A stretch of DNA of 64,000 bases. It comes from CAYQVW01 sp964421245. Its GTDB lineage: Bacteria > Margulisbacteria > WOR-1 > XYC2-FULL-46-14. Below, piece by piece: positions 22,994 through 31,062 of this stretch (positions are counted from its first letter, which is position 1; each line of letters opens with the position of its first letter). The notes under the pieces were generated by a model. It made no database searches, had not been told where the DNA came from, and saw only the letters and a program-made list of their open reading frames with translations. Where the stretch lies: assembly GCA_964421245.1 (NCBI GenBank), contig CAYQVW010000006.1, positions 1 to 64,000 on the forward strand, read 5' to 3'. The translations under genes were made by a program, and so were the position numbers.

Positions 22994-24274
22994 ATGACAA
23001 AAATCAAAGAAATAAAAGGGCGAGAGATATTGGACTCAAGGGGTAATCCGACAGTTGAGGTAGACGTTTCATTGGAGGATGGATCATTAGGACGGGCCAT
23101 CGTTCCATCTGGAGCGTCAACTGGATCGCGCGAGGCGCTTGAGCTTCGTGACGGAGATAAAAATAGATATCTTGGTAAGGGAGTTTTACAAGCAGTAACC
23201 AATGTTAAAACTTTAGCCGCTAAGTTGGTTGGAAAAGATGCATCAAAATTAACTGAACTTGATAAATTAATGATTGCAGAAGATGGCACCGAGAATAAGA
23301 AGAAGTATGGAGCCAATGCAATTCTTGGAATTTCAATGGCGCTCGCTAAAGCTGCTGCAATTTCAAAGAAAAAACCACTTTTTAAATATTTAGGGGATGA
23401 TAATTCTGTAACCTTACCGGTTCCGATGATGAATGTATTAAATGGGGGAGCGCATGCTGGTTGGTCTACTGAGATGCAAGAGTACATGATTATGCCGGCT
23501 GGAGCCAAATCTTTTAAAGAATGTTTACGGATGGGTGCGGAAATCTACCATGCGCTAAAGAAAATTGTTAAAGCCAAGGGCTATCCAACCACAGTAGGGG
23601 ACGAAGGTGGATATGCTCCAAAGACCGGATCAAACGAAGGAAATCTTAAGCTAATAATGGAAGCAATTGAAGCTGCTGGATATAAAGCGGGAGAAGAAGT
23701 TTTCATTGCAATGGATCCTGCATCATCCGAGTTTTATAAAGGTGGAAAGTATCAATTGAAGACAGAAGGAAAGGCTTTGACTTCTGCCCAGATGGTTGAT
23801 CTTTATGCTTCTTGGTGCGAAAAATATCCGATCGTAAGTATTGAAGATGGCTTGGCAGAGGGAGATTGGGATGGTTGGAAGATCATGACCGATAAATTAG
23901 GTAAGAAAATACAAATAGTGGGAGATGATTTGTTTGTTACCAACCCTAAAATTCTAAAAGAAGGTATTGATAAGGGGGTTGCAAATTCAATTCTAATTAA
24001 GGTAAACCAAATTGGATCTTTAACCGAAACACTAGAGGCGATTGACCTGGCACATAAGAATGGTTACACTGCTGTGGTTTCGCATAGATCAGGGGAGACT
24101 GAGGATGCAACCATTGCAGATCTAGTTGTTGCAACTAATGCTGGACAGATAAAGACCGGAGCACCGGCAAGAACCGATCGAGTTGCAAAGTACAATCAAC
24201 TACTTCGTATAGAGGAAGAATTGGGGCCAAAAGCCAAATTTGCAGGAAAAGGAGTAATTAAATGGAAAAGATGA
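22994..24274 (+). CDS. eno: enolase
   Basis: Glycolytic 2-phosphoglycerate dehydratase, 426 aa, full length. Visible: 'IKGREILDSRGNPTVEVDV', 'VPSGASTGSREALELRDGD', 'NGGAHAGWSTEMQEYMI', 'GDEGGYAPK', Mg-binding 'SIEDGLAEGDW' and 'VGDDLFVTN', and catalytic-loop 'VSHRSGETEDATIADL'. AAAGGAG precedes the ATG. It overlaps the start of the pyrophosphatase gene, an uncommon neighbour but one that links glycolytic flux and pyrophosphate use. Confidence 0.98.
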   Translation: MTKIKEIKGREILDSRGNPTVEVDVSLEDGSLGRAIVPSGASTGSREALELRDGDKNRYLGKGVLQAVTNVKTLAAKLVGKDASKLTELDKLMIAEDGTENKKKYGANAILGISMALAKAAAISKKKPLFKYLGDDNSVTLPVPMMNVLNGGAHAGWSTEMQEYMIMPAGAKSFKECLRMGAEIYHALKKIVKAKGYPTTVGDEGGYAPKTGSNEGNLKLIMEAIEAAGYKAGEEVFIAMDPASSEFYKGGKYQLKTEGKALTSAQMVDLYASWCEKYPIVSIEDGLAEGDWDGWKIMTDKLGKKIQIVGDDLFVTNPKILKEGIDKGVANSILIKVNQIGSLTETLEAIDLAHKNGYTAVVSHRSGETEDATIADLVVATNAGQIKTGAPARTDRVAKYNQLLRIEEELGPKAKFAGKGVIKWKR

Positions 24275-26268
24275 TACCGGTAATTGGATTAATTAGTTTC
24301 GCGTTCGCATTGATTCTATATTTTAGAGTAGCAAAAGAGAAGGTAACATCGGATCGGATGAAAGAGATAGCCGATGCCATTCACGAGGGGGCGATGGCTT
24401 TCTTAAGGGGTGAATATACCTGTATTGCGATATTCATGCTGGTTGTTTTTACTGTTGTTGCGGTATTTTTAGGATTAAATATCGGAATAGCTTATTTGTT
24501 TGGTGGTATTTTCTCAATGCTGGCTGGATTCATCGGCATGAGTGCTGCTACCAAGGCTAATGTTCGCACGGCTTCAGTTGCTGCAACTCTTAACCAGTCA
24601 AAAGCATTAAATATTGCGTTTTCTGGTGGAGCAGTTATGGGAATGTCAGTTGCAGCACTTGGTGTTATAGGTCTTGGAATAATATATCTCTTAGTTCCAG
24701 ATCCAGCGACTAAGGCACAAGTAGTTGCAGGTTTCTCAATGGGAGCAAGCTCAGTTGCCTTATTTGCTAGGGTAGGTGGCGGAATTTATACTAAATCTGC
24801 TGATGTTGGTGCAGACTTAGTCGGAAAAGTAGAAGCCGGAATTCCAGAAGACGATCCTAGAAACCCTGCTGTTATTGCCGATAACGTAGGAGACAATGTT
24901 GGGGATGTTGCTGGTATGGGAGCTGATCTTTATGAATCCTACGTCGGTTCTGTTGTAGCAACAATGACTTTAGGTGCTTTAATGGCAGTCTCTCCTCTAC
25001 AATGGATGCTCTTACCACTTGCTTTAATTGCATTTGGAACCTTAGCTTCAATCATCGGAACCTTCTTTGTCGATATCTTTGAAAACATTAATCCTCAAGC
25101 GGCTCTTCGTTATTCAACCTATGTTTCTGGAATTCTCTATGTTACTGCATCATATTTTTTGGTAAAAATTATCATTGGACAAGTCGGGATTTTTTACTCA
25201 ATTCTTTCTGGAATTATTGTCGGGGTTTTAATTGGGCTCTTTTCGGAATATTTTACCTCCGGCAAGCCGGTTAGAGATTTAGCCGATGCTTCGCAGACTG
25301 GAGCTGCAACCAACATAATTACGGGCCTTGCGATTGGGATGAAGTCAACCGCACTTCCGATGTTGTCAATTTGTGCGGCAATTTTTGTGGCTTACAATTT
25401 TGGTGGTTTGTACGGAATTGCAATCTCTGCAGTAGGAATGCTTGGAACAATCGGTATGATTATGTCGGTAGATGCCTATGGTCCGATTGCTGATAACGCT
25501 GGTGGAATTGTAACTATGGCTAATCTTCCCCCAGAGGTTCGACAAATAACCGATCGTTTTGACCAATTAGGAAACACCACTGCTGCGATTGGAAAGGGTT
25601 TTGCAATAGGTTCGGCTGCTTTAACTGCCATGGCTTTATTTGCGGCCTATACTCAGGCGGTTGGACTCCAGACGATAAATATTTTACAGCCTACTGTTGT
25701 AATTGGATTATTTATTGGAGGACTCCTTCCATTTGTTTTTGGAGCATTGACTATGCAAGCAGTTGGACGCGCAGCGTATAAAATGGTTGAAGAGGTTCGT
25801 CGTCAATTTAGAGAAATTGCAGGATTGTTAGATGGAAAGGCAAAACCGGATATTTCTACCTGTGTATCTATTGCAACTTCGTCTGCATTACGAGAGATGA
25901 TTATTCCAGGGATTTCTGCGGTTGTTGTTCCTCTATTAGTTGGTATAGTACTTGGTCCAGAAGCACTTGGTGGATTATTATGCGGTGCGCTTGTTACTGG
26001 TGTGCTTATGGCTATTATGATGGCCAATGGTGGTGGTGCCTGGGACAATGCTAAAAAATTAATTGAAGATGGTTATCTTGGTGGAAAGGGAACCCCAACT
26101 CATGCTGCAGCTGTTGTTGGAGACACAGTTGGTGATCCATTTAAAGATACATCTGGACCATCTATGAACATCTTAATAAAATTGATGTCAATTGTATCTC
26201 TGGTTTTCGGTCCATTAATTGTAAAGCTTTATCCAATTGTTGGCGGGTTTTTGGGATTGGTAAAGTAG
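24262..26268 (+). CDS. hppA: membrane-bound ion-translocating pyrophosphatase (K+-dependent type)
   Basis: 16-helix membrane pyrophosphatase that couples pyrophosphate hydrolysis to H+ and/or Na+ export. The catalytic acidic cluster is intact: 'DVGADLVGKVEAGIPEDDPRNPAVIADN', 'DNVGDVAGMGADLYES' and 'KAYIENG'-equivalent 'DNAKKLIEDG', 'GDTVGDPFKDTSGPS'. The determinant site reads G437-N-T-T-A441-A: Ala here marks the K+-dependent subgroup (Lys in K+-independent ones). K+-dependent enzymes include many Na+ pumps, which fits the Na+-type V-ATPase rotor here. Start 24262 has AAGGAG at a good distance; 24271 (ATGA with eno) is an alternative. Confidence 0.96.
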   Translation: MEKMIPVIGLISFAFALILYFRVAKEKVTSDRMKEIADAIHEGAMAFLRGEYTCIAIFMLVVFTVVAVFLGLNIGIAYLFGGIFSMLAGFIGMSAATKANVRTASVAATLNQSKALNIAFSGGAVMGMSVAALGVIGLGIIYLLVPDPATKAQVVAGFSMGASSVALFARVGGGIYTKSADVGADLVGKVEAGIPEDDPRNPAVIADNVGDNVGDVAGMGADLYESYVGSVVATMTLGALMAVSPLQWMLLPLALIAFGTLASIIGTFFVDIFENINPQAALRYSTYVSGILYVTASYFLVKIIIGQVGIFYSILSGIIVGVLIGLFSEYFTSGKPVRDLADASQTGAATNIITGLAIGMKSTALPMLSICAAIFVAYNFGGLYGIAISAVGMLGTIGMIMSVDAYGPIADNAGGIVTMANLPPEVRQITDRFDQLGNTTAAIGKGFAIGSAALTAMALFAAYTQAVGLQTINILQPTVVIGLFIGGLLPFVFGALTMQAVGRAAYKMVEEVRRQFREIAGLLDGKAKPDISTCVSIATSSALREMIIPGISAVVVPLLVGIVLGPEALGGLLCGALVTGVLMAIMMANGGGAWDNAKKLIEDGYLGGKGTPTHAAAVVGDTVGDPFKDTSGPSMNILIKLMSIVSLVFGPLIVKLYPIVGGFLGLVK

Positions 26269-26598
26269 GTGGATAACATTACGTTCGACGATTTCAAAAA
26301 ACTCGATCTGCGAGTGGGGGAGATTAAGGGCGTGGATGATGTCGAGGGGGCGGATCGGATTTATAAGCTCAAGGTGGATATAGGTGAGGAGCGTCAACTT
26401 ATCGCAGGAATTAAACAATTCTATTCAAAAGAAGAACTAATTGAAAAAAAGGTTGTAGTGATTTGTAATTTAGAACCAAAGACCATCCGTGGGGTAGAAT
26501 CTCACGGAATGCTCTTTGCAGCATCAACTCCAGAAAAAGATAGCCTCACAGTTGTTACGGTTGATCGAGATATTCCAAACGGATCAAAGGTTTCCTAA
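26269..26598 (+). CDS. tRNA-binding-domain protein (Trbp111/CsaA-like), 109 aa
   Basis: OB-fold tRNA-binding domain as found at the C-terminus of MetRS or free as Trbp111: 'FDDFKKLDLRVGEIKGVDDVEGADRIYKLKVDIGEERQLIAGIKQFY', 'VVVICNLEPKTIRGVESHGMLFAAS'. As a separate protein it binds tRNA elbows and may act in trans with a synthetase. It starts with GTG directly after the hppA stop and has no obvious ribosome site, so it probably depends on coupling. Confidence 0.85.
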   Translation: MDNITFDDFKKLDLRVGEIKGVDDVEGADRIYKLKVDIGEERQLIAGIKQFYSKEELIEKKVVVICNLEPKTIRGVESHGMLFAASTPEKDSLTVVTVDRDIPNGSKVS

Positions 26599-26605
26599 AA
26601 TCCCC

Positions 26606-26636
26606 TGAAATTTCCCTCCTAAACTAACGAAAATAA
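26606..26636 (+). promoter_or_regulatory. alternative-sigma-type promoter (TGAAATTT-N14-CGAAAATAA)
   Basis: TGAAATTT 26606-26613, CGAAAATAA 26628-26636, spacer 14. The ATG at 26640 is 3 bp past the -10 box; the receiver domain begins at residue 2, so a leaderless start is forced. Confidence 0.65.
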
Positions 26637-26639
26637 TGT

Positions 26640-27290
26640 ATGAAGTTAAGTGTTGTTATTGCTGGAGGATATAAATTAGAACGGGTAGCTTTGCGGCAAA
26701 CCCTTGAGAAAGGATTAGAACAGGTCGATGCGAGAGTAGTGGGGGATACGAAAGATCCTGAAGAGTTAGTTGGCCTAATAGAGAGGCAAGAACCTGATAT
26801 AGTTTTAGCTGAAATGGACATTCTTCAAGAGAATGGATGCCAAGCCCTCTTGCATATTAAGGAACTTGGACCCGATATTAGAGTCTTGGGGTTTGCAAGA
26901 GAAACGCAAGATGTTATTCCGTGCTTAGCGGGGCCTTTATTTGAGGCTGGGGTTTCTGGTTTGTTAAGTATGGGGGCCTCGATTAATGGATTTGAAAGAG
27001 CATTAGAAATTGTTGCAAATGGGGCTAGTCTTCCAATTCCTTTGAAGTCGTTGGTTCTTGATGCTACTTTGCCCCGATTAAGTAGGAGAGAAAAACAGGT
27101 ATTAGCACTTTTTGTTCGGGGTTGGAAGACTAAAGAGATTGCTTCTGAATTAGACCGAAGTGTTTGGACGGTTCATACTTACTTTCAGCGTATCAAAGAA
27201 AAATTGGGGATAACAACTAAAGATCCTTATGTTTTCTTGCAGCTTGCTACAAGGTTGGGGCTAGTAGATCCTGAGAAGGGTGTGGCCTAG
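26640..27290 (+). CDS. LuxR/NarL-type regulator with degenerate receiver, 216 aa
   Basis: Response-regulator layout: receiver-like domain 1-125, LuxR helix-turn-helix 145-205 ('LSRREKQVLALFVRGWKTKEIASEL', 'SVWTVHTYFQRIKEKLG'). The receiver lacks phosphorylation chemistry. The acidic pair after strand 1 is G9-G10 (normally DD), and the phospho-acceptor position in 'DIVLAEMD' is E58 instead of Asp, a phosphomimetic-like substitution. It is therefore probably active without a kinase or controlled another way. No histidine kinase is nearby. Its promoter places it in the same regulon as the sigma factor. The 3' end overlaps the convergent gene ending at 27247 by 44 bases. Confidence 0.85.
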   Translation: MKLSVVIAGGYKLERVALRQTLEKGLEQVDARVVGDTKDPEELVGLIERQEPDIVLAEMDILQENGCQALLHIKELGPDIRVLGFARETQDVIPCLAGPLFEAGVSGLLSMGASINGFERALEIVANGASLPIPLKSLVLDATLPRLSRREKQVLALFVRGWKTKEIASELDRSVWTVHTYFQRIKEKLGITTKDPYVFLQLATRLGLVDPEKGVA

Positions 27291-27879
27291 TCTGAATCTG
27301 CAAAAGCAACAGCAACTTGTAGTATTTTGTTGCGGGGTTGTGAGGATAGCTTAAATCGGTGTAAATGATCTCCCCATACTCTGGATCCACAAAAGAACAT
27401 TCAATATAAACTCGAGGATGTGCTGCGGATGAGTGTGGAAAACTACCTGCTGCCATGTTCCAGGCAGTACAAGGATTGGTCCAAAGAAATCCTCCCTGCT
27501 CAAGTGACATTAATATATCTGGTTCTCGCTGTTCGCATCTTCCCCAGGGAAAATCACAGTGATGCTGCGCATATTTGCTAACAGTTTTTGCGATTTGTGG
27601 GAAATCAATAATTTGATCTGGTGTAAGTGTTCGTGTTGCTAAAGTTTCGAAGTCGTCTGAGGTAATTGCAAAGGCAAGTAGCCCTAAGGTTGCTTCTTCT
27701 CCCGCTATTAGATGTCTTCTTCTGATGGTAGTTGTTTCTTGGGTTATTATTTCCGAGCCAGGGTTAATTTTTATTCCAGAGAACTTTCCTGGACCAATTT
27801 GGTTCTTTAAGAAAGCAAGAATAGTTTTCGGGTCTGTAGCTGCTACTTTTGCGGCAGCGCTTGAAAATGTTAAAACCAT
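27247..27879 (-). CDS. orphan protein, 210 aa (malQ operon)
   Basis: No family recognised. Soluble; scattered Cys/His ('YAQHHCDFPWGRCEQREPD', 'WTNPCTAWNMAAG') might bind a metal. The N-terminal 90 residues are mixed alpha/beta. The C-terminus is Pro/Leu/Gln rich and is the part overlapping the convergent LuxR gene. It is third in a unit with malQ and the 82-aa gene, separated from the latter by one base. Confidence 0.65.
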   Translation of the reverse strand: MVLTFSSAAAKVAATDPKTILAFLKNQIGPGKFSGIKINPGSEIITQETTTIRRRHLIAGEEATLGLLAFAITSDDFETLATRTLTPDQIIDFPQIAKTVSKYAQHHCDFPWGRCEQREPDILMSLEQGGFLWTNPCTAWNMAAGSFPHSSAAHPRVYIECSFVDPEYGEIIYTDLSYPHNPATKYYKLLLLLQIQTRPHPSQDLLAPTL

Positions 27880-27880
27880 T

Positions 27881-28129
27881 TTAATTTCCCAATTTGCTTA
27901 TTAGATGATCTCTTAAAAGAATATCTGCTTGTGCTTGATCTGTGGTAAGAGCCAAGAATGTATCTGGAAGATCGGCGAGTATAGGAACTAAGCTTAAAGG
28001 CATTAATCTTGATGGTTGTTTGGTGTATCGTGCTTGCGTTTTTCCAATAGCGATTTTATAGCCGGTAGGATGATGTGTTTCCAAAAATGCTATAGCGTTT
28101 TGTCTGAAATTTGTTGGAGTCATTCTCAC
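27881..28129 (-). CDS. orphan small protein, 82 aa (malQ operon)
   Basis: No family recognised. It is helical with a basic first half. It starts with GTG overlapping the malQ TAG (TAGTG), or with the ATG two codons later. The tight packing between malQ and the 210-aa gene argues for co-expression. Confidence 0.6.
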   Translation of the reverse strand: MRMTPTNFRQNAIAFLETHHPTGYKIAIGKTQARYTKQPSRLMPLSLVPILADLPDTFLALTTDQAQADILLRDHLISKLGN

Positions 28130-29961
28130 TATTTTTTCTCCTCTATATATCTTCCAGAATCTCTTAGCAGTTTTTTTGTTCCATCCGCAATAACTTGAGC
28201 TCTTTTAGTTCTTCCATCCATTATTTCTGGAAGATCAGGAACAACTGCTCCCCAGTTTTCGGTTTTTCCTGGTTCATTTGGTGTTCCTGGTACATTATGT
28301 CTTGTTTCTTTTGCCAATATTGGATCACGATAGTCTAGATGTTGTCCCCACAGGTCCATTTGGGCCATACTGGCAAGCATCGAATTTCCTCCCAAGATTG
28401 GGTGAAGGGTTGTTGGATATAGTTGATCATTCATTTCTTGCGGTTCTGGCATTCTTGCCCAACCCATGTATTCTAAGTATGCTTTGACTTCCCCTTTTAA
28501 ATCTTTCAGTGCTTGTTCGTTAGGAGCATATCTTTTTGGTTCCATTAACTCGTGGAGGTGAAATGGATGATTGGTTGAATCATGTACAGACGAACAGCCG
28601 AAGCTTAATATTGTCCAAGTTGCTGGGTGGATAAATGGTTGTCCCTTTTTTTCCTTTGGCCAATCTCTATGCCATCTCTCAACTGGCATGCAGAGTATCC
28701 CCAACTGTTCCATTAATTCTCGAACTCCTGGAACTTCAACTCCTAAGTCTTCTCCCCAAACAACCATTCCACTTGCTTGTAACGTTTTTAACATGAGTTC
28801 TGCACTTGGCATGTATTTTTCTCTCTTGAGACCAAAATATCTTATGCAATTGTAGATTTTTCTTCCAGTTTCAGGGTCATTCTTCCACATTTGAGTTTCA
28901 TCCAATGGGATTCTAACTGGATCGGCCAGTCCCCAAGTATGATCTGCACGACCGGCCCAAACCCCTCTTTCTGCCATCAGGATTGCAGGAAGGGCAAATG
29001 GCCTTGGGTCTCTTGCTACCTCATGTAGATTTCTTGGGTGATTTCCCCAGAATTGACCTTCTTGAGCGTATTGATCTGGTTCTGCACCAGCTGCGTAATC
29101 AAGATGATAATAGGGTTGATTTGCCCAGACATCAGATGCTCCCATACCTGGAAGATAGGGGATATCTTCTATAATTTTAACTCCATGTTTTTCTTCACAT
29201 TCCCTAATAATTTCTTCCCATTGGGTATGAGCTACCCATTGTTCAAATCTATAAAAGTCTGCTCCCTTTGCATCCTCTCTCATGAAAAGGTCAATTGCCG
29301 AAGGATTTGCATTCCTTAATTCAGGAGACCATTCTTTCCAGTAGTTACTTTCCTGACGATTGCGAATAAGCATATACGGAACATATTCACTATCTAACCA
29401 TTCAGCATGCTTTTTACAAAAAGCCCTAAATGCTTGTGCTTCTTTTGTATCATGTCCGCTCTTTAGCATAGTATAGAATTCTTCAAAAGCTAGTTTTAAT
29501 ATCTGATATTTAAAGGCCATTGCTCCTTCGTAATCCACTCTCTTTGATCCTTTTATTTTTGATGTTGTCTCTTTTTGCTCATTAATAAAATGAAATATTT
29601 TATCTGAAGTGAAAAATGGGCTATCTTGTTCTATTAGTCTGTTGATCGATATGTACGCGGGTTCCAGTGCCTTTAAGCTCACTGCTGAATATGGGCAGAT
29701 ATCTCCGATTCCAAGTTTAAATGGTGGTAATACTTGATGATATCCAACTCCAATTGATTGCAAATAGCCGGCAAACTTTAGGACATCAGCAAAATCACCG
29801 ATTGAGATGCTTGATTGGGTTCTAAGTGAATAGATTGGGGCCTGAACAATGGCTCCATAGTTAAGTTTTCCATCATGCATAGCCCTTTGCCAAGCTGGAG
29901 CAGATGGGCTTTTTAGTAGTACATCTTTTACAATATGTTGTGGAACTGATCTTACTTGCAT
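28129..29961 (-). CDS. malQ: divergent GH77 4-alpha-glucanotransferase (amylomaltase), 610 aa
   Basis: Disproportionating enzyme of maltodextrin/glycogen metabolism. GH77 catalytic residues can be placed: nucleophile D340 ('AGRADHTWG', usually R-I-D-H), acid/base E404 ('VWGEDLGVEVPGV') and D461 ('SSVHDSTNHP'). 'ADVWAN'-like 'ASDVWANQPYYHLD' and 'GQFWGN' also fit. The sequence around them is unusual (RADHTWG for RIDHFRG; HDSTN for THDN), and a 40-residue lead precedes the barrel, so substrate preference may differ. It is head of a three-gene unit under the shared promoter, the only recognisable metabolic enzyme in that regulon. Confidence 0.85.
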   Translation of the reverse strand: MQVRSVPQHIVKDVLLKSPSAPAWQRAMHDGKLNYGAIVQAPIYSLRTQSSISIGDFADVLKFAGYLQSIGVGYHQVLPPFKLGIGDICPYSAVSLKALEPAYISINRLIEQDSPFFTSDKIFHFINEQKETTSKIKGSKRVDYEGAMAFKYQILKLAFEEFYTMLKSGHDTKEAQAFRAFCKKHAEWLDSEYVPYMLIRNRQESNYWKEWSPELRNANPSAIDLFMREDAKGADFYRFEQWVAHTQWEEIIRECEEKHGVKIIEDIPYLPGMGASDVWANQPYYHLDYAAGAEPDQYAQEGQFWGNHPRNLHEVARDPRPFALPAILMAERGVWAGRADHTWGLADPVRIPLDETQMWKNDPETGRKIYNCIRYFGLKREKYMPSAELMLKTLQASGMVVWGEDLGVEVPGVRELMEQLGILCMPVERWHRDWPKEKKGQPFIHPATWTILSFGCSSVHDSTNHPFHLHELMEPKRYAPNEQALKDLKGEVKAYLEYMGWARMPEPQEMNDQLYPTTLHPILGGNSMLASMAQMDLWGQHLDYRDPILAKETRHNVPGTPNEPGKTENWGAVVPDLPEIMDGRTKRAQVIADGTKKLLRDSGRYIEEKK

Positions 29962-29964
29962 GAA

Positions 29965-29995
29965 GTTTTATCGGCAGCTTATAAGATAAATTTCA
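29965..29995 (-). promoter_or_regulatory. alternative-sigma-type promoter (TGAAATTT-N14-CGATAAAAC)
   Basis: On the minus strand TGAAATTT 29995-29988, spacer 14, CGATAAAAC 29973-29965; with the preceding GC it reads GCCGATAA, the exact sigma-28 -10 consensus. The malQ ATG at 29961 is 3 bp beyond. Confidence 0.7.
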
Positions 29996-30041
29996 GACAA
30001 TTTTTATTATTCATAAAATATTCTTTAAACTCCGAATTTCT

Positions 30042-30087
30042 CTGATCCGGGATATTCGAGAAAATCACTATCCAGGGATAAGATCAG
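30042..30087 (-). terminator. possible hairpin after the V-ATPase operon
   Basis: Outer arms CTGATC (30042-30047) and GATCAG (30082-30087), inner arms GGATA (30050-30054) and TATCC (30069-30073). It lies just past the last gene of the V-ATPase operon. The remaining ~115 bases between the operon and the malQ promoter show nothing else. Confidence 0.35.
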
Positions 30088-30112
30088 GGTTTAGGGGATT
30101 AAAGAATTAAAC

Positions 30113-30448
30113 TCAAAACTCTTGCTGTTGGTTATAAATCTGCTCGCGTAAAAAGATTCCACGCACTACAGTTTCAAAACTCCAAGACAATACAAAGAGG
30201 ACAATTAATCCAATTGCAACCCACCAGCCAAGATTGTGATGCTTAATCCAGCGGATAGTAATAATAATGGTTATGGCAACCATTGCAATGGTTAAAACTG
30301 TTCCGGTAAGTACTAAAATAGTGGTTACAAGTAGTGGCAAAAATTTCTTTAGGAAAATTACTATTATATAACAGGTGTTTGCCCAGGCTAATAATAGTAG
30401 TAAAAGGTGAAATACGTGAAAATGCTTTTCATCTATATCTAACTTCAT
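30113..30448 (-). CDS. small membrane protein at the end of the V-ATPase operon, 111 aa
   Basis: Three hydrophobic segments (about 10-33, 34-62 and 70-90) with short loops; the first 10 residues are charged (MKLDIDEKHF). Family not recognised. It overlaps the atpD-type subunit gene by ATGA, so it is translated with the ATPase. An assembly or accessory role is inference from position only. Confidence 0.65.
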   Translation of the reverse strand: MKLDIDEKHFHVFHLLLLLLAWANTCYIIVIFLKKFLPLLVTTILVLTGTVLTIAMVAITIIITIRWIKHHNLGWWVAIGLIVLFVLSWSFETVVRGIFLREQIYNQQQEF

Positions 30449-31062
30449 TGTTTAACGGCCTCCTTAACTTTAATTAGTGCAACACGACTGGCGCGTTCCA
30501 TCTCGGCTAATTTCATCCTAATATATTCTATCATACTATCTAACTCGGGTATTAAAACAAATTCAAGCGCATTAACACGACGTTTTAAGTCGTAAATTTC
30601 GCGAGCGATTAATTCGATCGCCTTTTTCGACTCTGCAAGCTTTACTAGGGTAGGGAATAACTCTGAGAATTCTTTGGAAGAAGACTCAACATCTTCTGGC
30701 ACATTAGCTCTTCCATAATTTCGAAGTTCCCCTTCAGTTTTTAAATCATAGGAGTGAACTTTAACCCCCATAATGTTTTTTATCGATAGATCAAGGCTTG
30801 CTTTTCTTTGTGGTTTATAACTTATCATCTCAAGCATAGTGGCATCCATTTGGGACGAGGCCAAAATCATATTGGTAAAGACTTTTGCAAGTTGTTCGTA
30901 GATATTCTGCGAGTTTTTTCTATAAATTTTTAAGATGTCCATAAATTGATGAGTTAATCCATCAAGTTTATCTTTTAATAGTTTGTGTCCGCGCTTAGCC
31001 ATCGCTCTTCGGCGGGAGAGCCGCAACAGCTCCATTCTGGTTGGATTAGGATTTCTTCGCAT
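30445..31062 (-). CDS. atpD: V-type ATPase subunit D (central stalk)
   Basis: Long antiparallel coiled coil forming the rotor shaft inside the A3B3 head: 'NPTRMELLRLSRRRAMAKRGHKLLKDKLDGL' is the family start and 'KRRVNALEFVLIPELDSMIEYIRMKLAEMER' the C-terminal helix. Length 205 aa is normal. Overlaps subunit B by 17 bases. Confidence 0.95.
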   Translation of the reverse strand: MRRNPNPTRMELLRLSRRRAMAKRGHKLLKDKLDGLTHQFMDILKIYRKNSQNIYEQLAKVFTNMILASSQMDATMLEMISYKPQRKASLDLSIKNIMGVKVHSYDLKTEGELRNYGRANVPEDVESSSKEFSELFPTLVKLAESKKAIELIAREIYDLKRRVNALEFVLIPELDSMIEYIRMKLAEMERASRVALIKVKEAVKQ

